NCBI GenBank assembly: GCA_964545385.1
Contig: CAZJFG010000009.1
Location: 1-30,122, forward strand
Origin: GCA-002780795 sp964545385
GTDB lineage: Bacteria > Patescibacteriota > Microgenomatia > UBA1406 > GWC2-37-13
Direction of reading: 5' to 3'
Length of the DNA: 30,122 bases
A program made the translations under genes and the position numbers. The first letter of the stretch is position 1. Every line of letters begins with the position of its first letter. The notes under the pieces are model-generated. The model made no database searches, was not told the DNA's origin, and was given only the letters and a program-made list of their open reading frames with translations. This document shows, piece by piece, positions 20,890 to 29,105 of this stretch.

Positions 20890-21402
20890 ATGGCTAAAGG
20901 AAATATTTTGCATGATAGCTTTGAACAGCTGGCCGAACTGGGAAAAACTACCACCAAACAAGGAGTAAAACAGATCGGCCAAACATTTAGTCCTTTAAAA
21001 ATTTTAGAAAATATTACAGGAAGAAATCAGGAGGAAAACATCAATAAGCAAATGGGAGAAATGGAGAAAAAGAAAGATGCCAGTACGCCTCTTGATTTTG
21101 AAAAACTTCAAAAAAAATATCAAGATCAAGATAAAATAAAAACTGAAACTTTACGTAACCGTTTATTTCAGATGGTTAAACGCGAGGACGAAAAGTCTTT
21201 AGAACAAAAAAAAATAGATTACCAGGAAAAAAAAAGAAAAGAAGAATACGAAAAAACCGAAAAACAAAGGCAGAAAAACCAACAACAAGCAGCTCAGATG
21301 TCGGAAGAGCCTAAAGGAAAAGTAAGACAAAGTATTTTCTCGCCTAAAAAAATGGCCCAACGTAACGTCACCGAAATCCGTCCGGCAACAGGCAAACAGT
21401 AA
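20890..21402 (+). CDS. Uncharacterised charged coiled-coil protein
   Basis: 170 aa, not recognised with certainty. It may belong to a Patescibacteria-specific DUF family (DUF5660 comes to mind, but I cannot verify it). The N-terminus (FEQLAELGKTTTKQGVKQIG, then SPLKILENITGRN) could be helical. Residues about 55-140 are extremely Lys/Glu/Gln-rich and probably coiled coil. The tail (QSIFSPKKMAQRNVTEIRPA) is basic. No signal peptide or membrane segment is visible. It follows the SufT-like gene by 2 bp and ends 1 bp before the 3' end of tRNA-Pro on the other strand. Confidence 0.7.
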   Translation: MAKGNILHDSFEQLAELGKTTTKQGVKQIGQTFSPLKILENITGRNQEENINKQMGEMEKKKDASTPLDFEKLQKKYQDQDKIKTETLRNRLFQMVKREDEKSLEQKKIDYQEKKRKEEYEKTEKQRQKNQQQAAQMSEEPKGKVRQSIFSPKKMAQRNVTEIRPATGKQ

Positions 21403-21403
21403 G

Positions 21404-21476
21404 TCGGGGTAGTGAGATTTGAACTCACGACCTCTTCGTCCCGAACGAAGCGCGCTAGCCGCTGCGCCATACCCCG
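21404..21476 (-). tRNA. tRNA-Pro (anticodon CGG)
   Basis: Minus-strand cloverleaf: acceptor CGGGGTA (21476-21470) pairs with TACCCCG, with discriminator A and no encoded CCA. The D-arm is GGCGC..GCGC. The anticodon stem CTTCG/CGAAG encloses TTCGGGA (anticodon CGG). The T-arm is GTGAG/CTCAC with loop TTCAAAT. The mature 3' end is one base from the stop of the upstream CDS. Confidence 0.93.
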
Positions 21477-21487
21477 AAACTATATTT

Positions 21488-21496
21488 ATTTTACCA
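21488..21496 (-). promoter_or_regulatory. Probable tRNA-Pro promoter (extended -10)
   Basis: Read on the minus strand: TGGTAAAAT, a TGn-extended -10, 11 bp upstream of the mature tRNA 5' end. This spacing equals that of the tRNA-Ile promoter. Confidence 0.5.
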
Positions 21497-21507
21497 TTAA
21501 TTCTATT

Positions 21508-21513
21508 TATAAT
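21508..21513 (+). promoter_or_regulatory. -10 element of the GH39-like gene
   Basis: TATAAT ends 6 bp before the ATG at 21520. It supports that start over the upstream in-frame ATG at 21412, which lies inside tRNA-Pro. Confidence 0.6.
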
Positions 21514-21519
21514 ATTTAT

Positions 21520-22911
21520 ATGCGGAAATTTAAGTTAATCTTCAGGATTTCTTTGTTTATCGTAGTTCCAATAGTTTTATTTGCTCTTTTTCAATATTTT
21601 TCCAAAGCGACACCGACTAAGGCAAATATCGTTGTTGATACGCGGAAAATAATCGGCTTCATCAATCCAAACTGGAAAGCACTTGCTCAAGGCGGAGAAG
21701 AAAAAGGCGTACGGATGCTTGAAAATGTTATTGATCCGGTTGCCGCTCTTTTTCCTAAATCTATAAGAATCGATCATATATATGATTTTTATGACGTAGT
21801 AAATCGCGGACCTGACGGAAAACTGACATTCGATTGGTCACGACTTGACGAAACAGTCTGTGATATATATCACACCGGAGCAAAACCTTTTTTTTCCTTG
21901 GGTTATATGCCGCCTGTTATATCCGATGATGGAAGTTTAATCGGTAAACCCGGAAACTGGAATGACTGGGCGCTTTTGGTACAAAAAACTATTGAAAGAT
22001 ATAGCGGCCGGGAAACCCGTCTTTGTGGCGGTGTGATTGGTAATCTGTTGGAGGATATCCACTATGAGGTATGGAATGAACCTGACCTTGAAACTTTTGG
22101 TAAATGGAGTCACTGGGGTGGCGACAAAGATTACAAAACCCTTTATTTTTATAGCGTAAAAGGTGCAAACGCAGCTCAAAACGTAAATAGATTTCTAATC
22201 GGCGGACCCGTGACAACAGCTGCTTACAAAAATTGGTTTCGGGTTTTTGCCGACTATGTTTTGGAAAATAAACTCCGTATCGACTTTATTTCCTGGCATC
22301 ACTATTCTAAAAATCCGGATGACTTTTATCAAGATTTGGAAAATCTAAACGATTGGTTTTCCGATCCGAAATACGAGCGTTTTCGTTTTTTACCAAAAAT
22401 AATCAGTGAATGGGGATATGATTCCAATCCAAATCCGGTGGCTAACACGGATATTGGCGCAGCCCATACTGTTGCTGCAATCCGTAATCTAATCGAGCAA
22501 AAAGTGGAACTGGCTTATACATTTGAGATAAAAGACGGTGTCAACCCAAGTTGGGGAATTCTAAATCATGACGGTAAAAAAAAACCCCGCTACTTTGCCT
22601 TGCAACTTTTAAATCTGCTTGACCGAGCTCGGGTTGAAGTAACAGGAGAGGGAACATTTGTCCGTGCCATTGCCAGCCAGTCTTACAATAAAATCGTGAT
22701 TATCCTGGTCAATTATGATCAAAATAATCAAAACGTGGAACTTGTTCCTGTAAAAATCGACAATTTAACGCCAGGAGGCTACGAAATTAGAGAAACATAT
22801 TTAAATGATCCACCAAAAAACGAGTATGTGACCCTAAATAAACCATACCTTCAGAAAAATATCTTAATGCCGGCAAACTCGATTGTCGCCATCGAACTTA
22901 TCAAACAATAG
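21520..22911 (+). CDS. Membrane-anchored GH39-like glycoside hydrolase
   Basis: 463 aa from the ATG at 21520. The frame extends upstream through the tRNA-Pro gene, so the longer start is rejected. Residues 8-27 form a signal anchor. The rest resembles the (beta/alpha)8 clan GH-A, closest to GH39 (beta-xylosidase/iduronidase type): acid/base motif YEVWNEPD with Glu187, substrate-region FISWHHYS (257-263) and nucleophile motif IISEWGY with Glu297. A C-terminal beta-domain (VEVTGEGTFVRAIAS to the end) fits the GH39 accessory sandwich. It would act outside the membrane on polysaccharide or glycoprotein sugars. The precise sugar is unknown. It stands just upstream of cysS with separate promoters. 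Confidence 0.78.
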   Translation: MRKFKLIFRISLFIVVPIVLFALFQYFSKATPTKANIVVDTRKIIGFINPNWKALAQGGEEKGVRMLENVIDPVAALFPKSIRIDHIYDFYDVVNRGPDGKLTFDWSRLDETVCDIYHTGAKPFFSLGYMPPVISDDGSLIGKPGNWNDWALLVQKTIERYSGRETRLCGGVIGNLLEDIHYEVWNEPDLETFGKWSHWGGDKDYKTLYFYSVKGANAAQNVNRFLIGGPVTTAAYKNWFRVFADYVLENKLRIDFISWHHYSKNPDDFYQDLENLNDWFSDPKYERFRFLPKIISEWGYDSNPNPVANTDIGAAHTVAAIRNLIEQKVELAYTFEIKDGVNPSWGILNHDGKKKPRYFALQLLNLLDRARVEVTGEGTFVRAIASQSYNKIVIILVNYDQNNQNVELVPVKIDNLTPGGYEIRETYLNDPPKNEYVTLNKPYLQKNILMPANSIVAIELIKQ

Positions 22912-22912
22912 A

Positions 22913-22921
22913 TGCTATAAT
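22913..22921 (+). promoter_or_regulatory. Extended -10 of cysS
   Basis: TGCTATAAT, a TGn-extended -10, ends 6 bp before the ATG at 22928. This decides the cysS start over the in-frame ATG at 22883, which would overlap the upstream gene. Confidence 0.65.
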
Positions 22922-22927
22922 TTGACT

Positions 22928-24331
22928 ATGAAACTTTTTAATACGCTGACAAGAAAGCTTGAGGAGTTTAAACCAATCCTAGAAAACAAAGTTCGTTTTT
23001 ATCATTGCGGCCCGACAGTCTACTGGATACAACATATTGGAAATCTTAGGGGAGCGGTCATGGCAGATCTGGTTTTGCGATCTTTAACCTATCTTGGCTA
23101 CACGGTTTCTTACGTTCAAAACTATACCGATGTCGGTCATCTGACAAGCGATGCCGATACCGGTAAGGATAAAATGGAAAAAAGCGTTAAAAAAGAAGGG
23201 CTCACACCACAACAAATTGCTAATAAATATATCAAAATATATGAAAAAGATGCCAAAGATATTAATATAATAACGCCAAATTTCACGCCACGAGCCTCCG
23301 AATATATTGATCAAATGATTGCGATGATCAAAACGCTTTTTGATAAGGGTTTTGCTTACGTTACGGATCTGGCCGTTATCTATGATACAAGCAAATTCCC
23401 AGACTACAACAAACTTAGTCACCAGAAAATTGAAGAAAATATCAAAGGCGCAGGAAAAGGTCAGATTACCGATCCTGGTAAAAAACATTTTACTGATTTT
23501 AATCTTTGGGTTTTTAAAAAAGGTGAGCACAAAAATGCTCTTCAAACATGGAAAAGTCCCTGGGGTGAAGGCTTTCCAGGCTGGCATATTGAGTGTTCGG
23601 CTATGACCAAGACTATTCTTGGCGACACCATAGATATTCATATGGGTGGTGTTGAACACATTCCGATTCATCATACCAATGAAATTGCCCAAAGCGAGGC
23701 GGCAAACGGAGTCAAATTCGCAAACTACTGGTTGCACAACGAGCATCTTGTTGTTGATCATAAAAAAATGGCAAAGTCGGAAGGAACCGGGCTTAGCCTG
23801 AAGCAGATTATCGAAAGAGGTTTTGATCCTTTAGCTCTAAGATATTTATTTTTAAACTCTCATTACAGATCAAGACAGAACTTCACCTGGGAGTCTTTAA
23901 CTGCAGCTCAAGAAACATATAAAAAACTTAAAAATTACGTTTTGATTCTGCATCAACAGACCCAAAGATCACAACTCTCTCAAGAAAAGCTTAAAAAAAT
24001 TGACGAGTATCGTAATCGCTTTGTAGAAGCTCTTTCCAACGATTTTCAAATTCCTCAGGCCCTGGCTACCACCTGGGAGATGCTCAAATCAAACATCCCA
24101 TCAACCGATAAACTGGATCTTTTATTGGATTTTGATCAGGTTTTTGGTTTAAAGCTCAATATGGTTGAAGAGGACAAAATTCCCGAAAAAATTCAAGAGT
24201 TGGCAAAAAAAAGGCAAATAGCAAAACAGAAACACGATTATACAGCTTCGGATTACATCCGAAAACAAATAAACGCTTGTGGTTATCAAATAGAAGATAC
24301 TGAAACTGGATTTAAGATCAAAAAAATTTGA
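22928..24331 (+). CDS. cysS: Cysteinyl-tRNA synthetase
   Basis: 467 aa, standard length. Class I synthetase: Cys27 of FYHCGPTVY is a zinc ligand; HIGN (36-39) is the HIGH motif. GWHIECSAM (218-226) gives the second Cys, and HHTNE (248-252) the remaining ligands. KMAKS (280-284) is the KMSKS loop with Ser replaced by Ala. The DALR-type C-terminal helical domain follows. The start at 22928 matches the family N-terminus (MKLFNTLTRKLEEFKP). It converges on the dockerin-protease gene with a 9 bp gap and no visible terminator. Confidence 0.95.
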   Translation: MKLFNTLTRKLEEFKPILENKVRFYHCGPTVYWIQHIGNLRGAVMADLVLRSLTYLGYTVSYVQNYTDVGHLTSDADTGKDKMEKSVKKEGLTPQQIANKYIKIYEKDAKDINIITPNFTPRASEYIDQMIAMIKTLFDKGFAYVTDLAVIYDTSKFPDYNKLSHQKIEENIKGAGKGQITDPGKKHFTDFNLWVFKKGEHKNALQTWKSPWGEGFPGWHIECSAMTKTILGDTIDIHMGGVEHIPIHHTNEIAQSEAANGVKFANYWLHNEHLVVDHKKMAKSEGTGLSLKQIIERGFDPLALRYLFLNSHYRSRQNFTWESLTAAQETYKKLKNYVLILHQQTQRSQLSQEKLKKIDEYRNRFVEALSNDFQIPQALATTWEMLKSNIPSTDKLDLLLDFDQVFGLKLNMVEEDKIPEKIQELAKKRQIAKQKHDYTASDYIRKQINACGYQIEDTETGFKIKKI

Positions 24332-24340
24332 GATTCCTTC

Positions 24341-26617
24341 TTATTCATCAAACTTCGTCGACAAAGAAAATACTACCAATGAATAGTCTTGAGTGTTGAC
24401 AACTCCGTCTAAATTAACATCAACATTATTGTAAACACTTGAAACACTATAACCCAGGTATTGTCGAATTAACGAAAGATCGTATGAATTAATTAGACCA
24501 TCCTGCGTCGGCAGGTCTCCGGAAAGAAGCATAATACCTGAAAAATCAAATTCATTACTCCCTTTTACTAAAGTAATGTTTGATTTTTCACATTGATAAT
24601 AACCAGACTTAGACTCGATCGGTGTGGTATCACAGATTTTTTTCTGAATGTGTTTGGGACCTTTTACCAAAATTTTAAAAAGCTTACCGTCAACATCCTT
24701 ATCATCAAAATTAAAATAGGCTTTGCCGGTAAAAACACCGCTTGAAGTGGCAATAAAATCCGCCTGCGAATTAAATTGATCACCGTCTGTTGAAACCAAA
24801 GTTATCTTTGTCCGCAAACTGTTGTATTCATCATCGGGTTTTGAAGTAATCCCTTGGAACTTCAAGTGAAGTTCTATTGTCGTATTTCCGCTTTGAGCCA
24901 AGGTTGGAAGCGGTGTTAAGGTTGGTAGGAGAATCTGTGTCGTAATCGGCGTAGGAGTATTGGCTGCTATCGAACTTGTCGGAACAGAGGTTGGTATTGG
25001 TGAAGAATTGCCAACGCAGGCTGGTATTACACGGGTTGTACCGGAGCATTTTGCGCCGGTTTGAGTACTTGAAGGTTGCTGATCGATTTCCGTCGCCTGC
25101 ATTGCCCGAATGGCATTTTTACAGTCACTCGACCCAGATCCGTAAAGATCATTACAACTGTTAACCATTGCCTCGTACATGGAACGGAAATTCCCGGTCA
25201 AAGACATATAAATATTTACAGCTCGATATACTATCTGCAATGCCTTATCCATACCAACCGCAGTCAATTCACAACCGTTGAAACTTCCGCCTTCGCTCAT
25301 TAAATAAAAAGTTTTATTGAAAACCCCATTGTTCGTATGAATTCCTCCCGAATCCGAAGTACCGCAATAATAGTGATCAGAAAAAAGTCGATCCGGATCA
25401 CCGGCTTTTGTCGGATCGTCCATATACCTTATTACATCATTTATATTAGTATCTTCACCTAAAAACCAATCTCCTGAATCATCACCGGCTCCATAAATAT
25501 CAGAAACCGATTCATTAAGAGTTCCTGACTGATAGCTTGAACCCAGCTTTCTACCGGTCACTCCGTGACCTATTTCATGGGTAATAATATCATTCACTAT
25601 CATCGAGTCACAAAGATATATTTTTTTGTCCGAAGTATCAAAAAAAGCACCCGGACAGTAAGCCGAAAGAAGATGTACTACTCCATATAAAGTAGTTCCG
25701 TTTCCATCAAAACTGTCCAACCCAAAACTACTGTAATAAAAGTCATATGATTCTTTTAATAGTTTATACGCTTTATTGGCCGAACCATCTGAAACAGAAT
25801 CTTCACCCTCTTTTCTTATATCATACACCGACCCATTGCTGTTCATTCCTTGAATAATTCGATTTAAGGATCCAACCAGTTTATTTTCCGAATAAAGGAT
25901 CTGTTTTGAAGAAAGATCAACAAAATACTTTTTGGAAAACAAAGGAAAAGTATTATCCTCGCTTTTTATCCAGACAACAAGTATCAGGTAATTATTTTCA
26001 TCATCACCAAGACCCATTATTTTTTTGTTGTAGATATATTTTTCGGATTCATAAACATAAAGATTGTTCTGGCCTAATTCATTTTTTGCTTCGGTTAAGG
26101 CAATCTCCTGTGCCTCTTCTGTTGTAATTTTTGCCTTAGGAACTGTCTCACTCACAACCAGATTACCGTCAATTCCGTAAACCTCACCTGCCTTATCAAT
26201 GTGCATGGCAAGATGCGAACCATAGACCGGAATACTGTCTATATTTTGTTCGTAATAAAAATGTTCGCTGCCCGAGCTTATTTTTGATTTTAACTTCATC
26301 TGATTAATTGTTTCTTCGTCGACTAATCCTTCAACGTTTTTTCCGGCAAAAGCAGCCATTCCTAGTTTTTTCTGACTGTTGGAAAAACTATAAAGTTTTT
26401 TATCACTTGTCGAATCACTCTCACCGTAATAGGCAAACTGATTAATTTTTTTGGTCTTTTTCTGGCGTTTAATAACTGCTTTTTTTGTATCAAAATTGAC
26501 TTCTTTATTCGCAGCGGCCGAGGATTTTTTTTGAAAACTGTAGTAGTTTAAAAAAACAAAACCACAGATTGCGGTTAAGCCGAGGAATACAATCAAAAAA
26601 AATTTAGTTATTTTCAT
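24341..26617 (-). CDS. Secreted M4 (thermolysin-like) metalloprotease with C-terminal dockerin
   Basis: 758 aa. A signal anchor (7-26) is followed by an FTP/PepSY-type propeptide (about 85-245). The catalytic domain has HEIGH (347-351), third zinc ligand Glu369 in NESVSD and the active-site His427 in GGIHTNNG, so it looks active. A Thr/Pro-rich linker (about 538-575) and a beta-domain (about 578-695) lead to a type I dockerin (about 699-752). Its second calcium loop is canonical (DVNLDGVVNTQD, 733-744); the first (DLPTQDGLINSYD, 701-713) has one extra residue. The start overlaps the upstream cohesin gene by 14 bp. It is probably exported, self-processed and docked on a cohesin. Confidence 0.9.
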   Translation of the reverse strand: MKITKFFLIVFLGLTAICGFVFLNYYSFQKKSSAAANKEVNFDTKKAVIKRQKKTKKINQFAYYGESDSTSDKKLYSFSNSQKKLGMAAFAGKNVEGLVDEETINQMKLKSKISSGSEHFYYEQNIDSIPVYGSHLAMHIDKAGEVYGIDGNLVVSETVPKAKITTEEAQEIALTEAKNELGQNNLYVYESEKYIYNKKIMGLGDDENNYLILVVWIKSEDNTFPLFSKKYFVDLSSKQILYSENKLVGSLNRIIQGMNSNGSVYDIRKEGEDSVSDGSANKAYKLLKESYDFYYSSFGLDSFDGNGTTLYGVVHLLSAYCPGAFFDTSDKKIYLCDSMIVNDIITHEIGHGVTGRKLGSSYQSGTLNESVSDIYGAGDDSGDWFLGEDTNINDVIRYMDDPTKAGDPDRLFSDHYYCGTSDSGGIHTNNGVFNKTFYLMSEGGSFNGCELTAVGMDKALQIVYRAVNIYMSLTGNFRSMYEAMVNSCNDLYGSGSSDCKNAIRAMQATEIDQQPSSTQTGAKCSGTTRVIPACVGNSSPIPTSVPTSSIAANTPTPITTQILLPTLTPLPTLAQSGNTTIELHLKFQGITSKPDDEYNSLRTKITLVSTDGDQFNSQADFIATSSGVFTGKAYFNFDDKDVDGKLFKILVKGPKHIQKKICDTTPIESKSGYYQCEKSNITLVKGSNEFDFSGIMLLSGDLPTQDGLINSYDLSLIRQYLGYSVSSVYNNVDVNLDGVVNTQDYSLVVFSLSTKFDE

Positions 26618-27419
26618 AAATCGATATCGATACCATATCGGCTGTTGTTATTCGCCTCAAAACAAACTTATAATCAAAAGCAGAAAGCGAGTCGGTCATC
26701 ACTCCGGAAAATCCGCCGGATTTAAACTGAAGTTTTTCTTCGCGGTTATTTTTTTTTACGGAGATTATCGCTGTTTCAAGGCAGTCTAGACAAGTTTCCT
26801 TTGCCATATCAACGGTAATAAGCTCTATCGTTAAATCATCAAAAGGAATAGGCGTATTTAGTTTGAGATCAAGATTTTGCCCAAAATTAATAGTACAGTT
26901 TCTTACCTCTGATAGAATATCTTCGTTTTTTTCACTTATCAGATTTGACTCCCGTTTACTGTTTTTTTCATAAATAAATTTGACTTCCGAATTATTATTA
27001 CCTATTGTTTTAAAAGTTATTACTGCAAGGACTGTTTTTTTAAAAAAAATTTCTTTTGAAAGATTAATTTTTTTGATTGCGGTAATTAAAACTTCGTCGT
27101 CTTTTTCTTTTTTAAAAAAATCAAAATTTTCAGGATCGGCTGATACCGCATTTATAAACTGCAGATTGTCCTTATCGTAAGTAAAATCAATATCAAAACC
27201 AACGACAGCCATATCGTTTGAATCGGCAACAACCTTTATATTCACAAACTCACCGGATCCTGTTGCATAGAAGTTCTCCGGCTCCATAATGAATTTGCCC
27301 TTTGCTTGCTGTGTCAAAGGAACCAAAGAAGGAACGGATTTTTTTTTAAGTAAAAAAAATAAAATACAGATAAATATTATTCCGGCAATAAGCAGGAAAA
27401 ACCAAAGTTTTTTTTTCAT
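26604..27419 (-). CDS. Membrane-anchored cohesin-domain protein
   Basis: 271 aa. A positively charged start and hydrophobic span (5-24) form an N-terminal membrane anchor, followed by a short linker. Residues about 42-178 read as a cohesin-type beta-sandwich: GEFVNIKVVADSNDMAVVGF (56-75), then DIDFTYDKDNLQFINAVSA and VLAVITFKTIG (130-140). Residues about 182-271 form another beta-rich region with a CLDC pair (210-213), not recognised. Cohesins bind dockerins with very high affinity in a calcium-dependent way. The next gene in the operon carries a dockerin, so this protein is probably its receptor. It starts 1 bp after the glycosyltransferase stop. Confidence 0.75.
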   Translation of the reverse strand: MKKKLWFFLLIAGIIFICILFFLLKKKSVPSLVPLTQQAKGKFIMEPENFYATGSGEFVNIKVVADSNDMAVVGFDIDFTYDKDNLQFINAVSADPENFDFFKKEKDDEVLITAIKKINLSKEIFFKKTVLAVITFKTIGNNNSEVKFIYEKNSKRESNLISEKNEDILSEVRNCTINFGQNLDLKLNTPIPFDDLTIELITVDMAKETCLDCLETAIISVKKNNREEKLQFKSGGFSGVMTDSLSAFDYKFVLRRITTADMVSISIYENN

Positions 27420-27420
27420 C

Positions 27421-29082
27421 TTATTTTTTATTATATATTCTTATTACCGGATGATCAAAGACAGAAAATGTCTCTTCGGCCTGCTCATCTGGAAATATGA
27501 CCGTTGTAAATTCCGCCACTTCTCTAAATCCCAGTTTTCCGCTGAATAACTTATCATAATAGTCATTTAATTGCGGATATTTATATCTTAATTTTTTACA
27601 CCTATTATCAAAAATCGATTGAAAATTGAAAAATGAAAAATGAAAATTTTTACACGTGTGGTTCATAAATATCCGTCTTGAAGGGACAATAATATAGTCT
27701 GCTTTTCCAAGGAAATGCGTAAGCTCATCCTGGAGCTTTGGATTTTCATCCAGATCATAAAAGTTAAAATTAATTGGTTGATAAACTTGATTAGTCTTAT
27801 AGTTTGCAACTGGTAAAGGAATATCTACCACATTTGCCGTTTCGGAAAGAATGATTGAATTTTCAGGAACATTTTTATAGATCCAGTCTGATGCCTGAAA
27901 ACGAACATCTGGTTGAAGATAGATATGCAGATAAAATAGCCCGGGCAATATTGAAATAAAGATCAGAAATAAAAGCGTAATTTTATTTTTGATTTTTAAT
28001 ATCATTAATATTGAAAAAATCATCATAACCGGAAATACCGGAGCCATAAACCTTGTCCATTTAGCGTATAAGAAAGCATTGGGGAAAAAATAAATTAAGA
28101 ATGTAAAACGAAGGAAATTTATTTTTTTTTCTTTCCAGGAAAGAAAAATAAAACCTAAACAAAACATAATAAAAAGAGGTAAACCAAGACTATAGGGAAA
28201 AATCTTTGTAAACTGGAACCAAACAGGAACGGTGTTAGCGAACTGCCTGGTATAAAAAACTTCGATATTACCCATAGCGACCGCCGACTCGTATTTAATT
28301 GTCGAGAAAAATTCTTTCCAATGTATCAAATTATGAGGAGAAAAAACTAGAGCTAGAAAAAATGAACTAAAAGTAAAAATAATACTAAAAATTAAAAAAT
28401 TTTTAATTGTAATTTGTAATTTCGATTTTTGTTTACGCCGTAAGATGTGTTCCGTTTTTAAGGCATAAGCAGCAATTGGTATTGTCAAAAAAATGTAAGC
28501 CGATATCTTTGTGGCAATTGCAAGACCACAAATCAACACATTTGATAATAAAAATTTTTTGGTGGATATCTGAGCATTGATTAAAAGAAACGAATAATAA
28601 ATTATCAGACTGTAGAAAAGCATCAATAATGACTCTGTTGTCCCAAAATGGGCAAATTGGACCGCATAAGGAACAAATGTCAAAATTAAGATTGCGATAA
28701 AGTTTTGAGCTTTGAGCTTCGAAATTATCCTGTATAAAACAAAAACATTTGCGATTGATGCTGTTGCTGATAAAATTCTTAAAGCCAAGGTTGCCTCGAC
28801 AAAACCGGCCGAAGTTCCTAGATTACCTGTTAAAAATTTATAGATAACGGTTAAAAGATAACCTAAATACAAAGGTAACTGCCCATAAGCATAAAAATGG
28901 GGATTAAAAAAATCTTTGAAATTTAAATTTAAAATAGCAATCGCCATATTACGTTCATCAGGATGCATAGGATAGGGCAGTCCCCAACCAATATTTACGA
29001 ATCGGGTAAAGATCAGTAGTAAAAACAAGAGGGCAATTATTAAAAATTGAGAGCTGTCTTTTCTATTGATTTTTTCAGCCAT
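27421..29082 (-). CDS. GT39/PMT-like polytopic glycosyltransferase
   Basis: 553 aa with about ten or more hydrophobic segments, starting at residues 13-30. The first extracytoplasmic loop has the acidic pair in YPMHPDERN (Asp42, Glu43), typical of GT-C fold enzymes such as protein O-mannosyltransferases. A soluble C-terminal part follows residue about 390. Such enzymes move sugar from a lipid-phosphate carrier to an acceptor outside the membrane. It is first in the operon with the cohesin and dockerin-protease genes, so those secreted proteins are plausible acceptors; this is inference. Three simple-repeat tracts lie within its coding sequence, in variable regions. Confidence 0.8.
   Translation of the reverse strand: MAEKINRKDSSQFLIIALLFLLLIFTRFVNIGWGLPYPMHPDERNMAIAILNLNFKDFFNPHFYAYGQLPLYLGYLLTVIYKFLTGNLGTSAGFVEATLALRILSATASIANVFVLYRIISKLKAQNFIAILILTFVPYAVQFAHFGTTESLLMLFYSLIIYYSFLLINAQISTKKFLLSNVLICGLAIATKISAYIFLTIPIAAYALKTEHILRRKQKSKLQITIKNFLIFSIIFTFSSFFLALVFSPHNLIHWKEFFSTIKYESAVAMGNIEVFYTRQFANTVPVWFQFTKIFPYSLGLPLFIMFCLGFIFLSWKEKKINFLRFTFLIYFFPNAFLYAKWTRFMAPVFPVMMIFSILMILKIKNKITLLFLIFISILPGLFYLHIYLQPDVRFQASDWIYKNVPENSIILSETANVVDIPLPVANYKTNQVYQPINFNFYDLDENPKLQDELTHFLGKADYIIVPSRRIFMNHTCKNFHFSFFNFQSIFDNRCKKLRYKYPQLNDYYDKLFSGKLGFREVAEFTTVIFPDEQAEETFSVFDHPVIRIYNKK
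27619..27650. repeat. TGAAAAA-type simple repeat inside the glycosyltransferase gene
   Basis: TTGAAAATTGAAAAATGAAA and its continuation repeat a 7-8 bp unit. On the coding strand it encodes NFHFSFFNFQSI in a C-terminal loop. Similar tracts lie elsewhere in the gene and in recR. Confidence 0.5.
28401..28430. repeat. AATTTGTAATTT-type simple repeat inside the glycosyltransferase gene
   Basis: The plus strand shows TTTTAATTGTAATTTGTAAT followed by TTCG. It encodes KSKLQITIKN in a cytoplasmic-looking loop between membrane segments. Confidence 0.45.
28703..28719. repeat. TTTTGAGCTTTGAGCTT repeat inside the glycosyltransferase gene
   Basis: It shares TTTTGAGCTTTG and TTTGAGCTT with the recR tract at 18351-18381. 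It encodes SKLKAQN in a loop between two hydrophobic stretches. Confidence 0.5.
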
Positions 29083-29089
29083 AACTAGT

Positions 29090-29097
29090 ATTATATT
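29090..29097. promoter_or_regulatory. Symmetric bidirectional -10 between the glycosyltransferase and rpsF
   Basis: ATTATATT reads as TATATT (29092-29097) rightwards, 8 bp before the rpsF ATG, and as TATAAT (29095-29090) leftwards, 7 bp before the glycosyltransferase ATG. The spacer is 23 bp. Its arrangement matches the rnj/SufT-like spacer. Confidence 0.55.
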
Positions 29098-29105
29098 ACA
29101 ATAAT

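Noticed and set aside
21412..21519. Upstream start of the GH39-like gene
   Set aside because: This 36-codon extension is encoded within and just upstream of tRNA-Pro; the ATG at 21520 has a -10 box at the right distance and begins a signal anchor.
22883..22927. Upstream start of cysS
   Set aside because: It overlaps the GH39-like gene and adds residues not seen in the family; the promoter points to 22928.
23084..23761. 225-aa minus-strand ORF opposite cysS
   Set aside because: It is a shadow of cysS with no family motifs; its length reflects the codon bias of the real gene.
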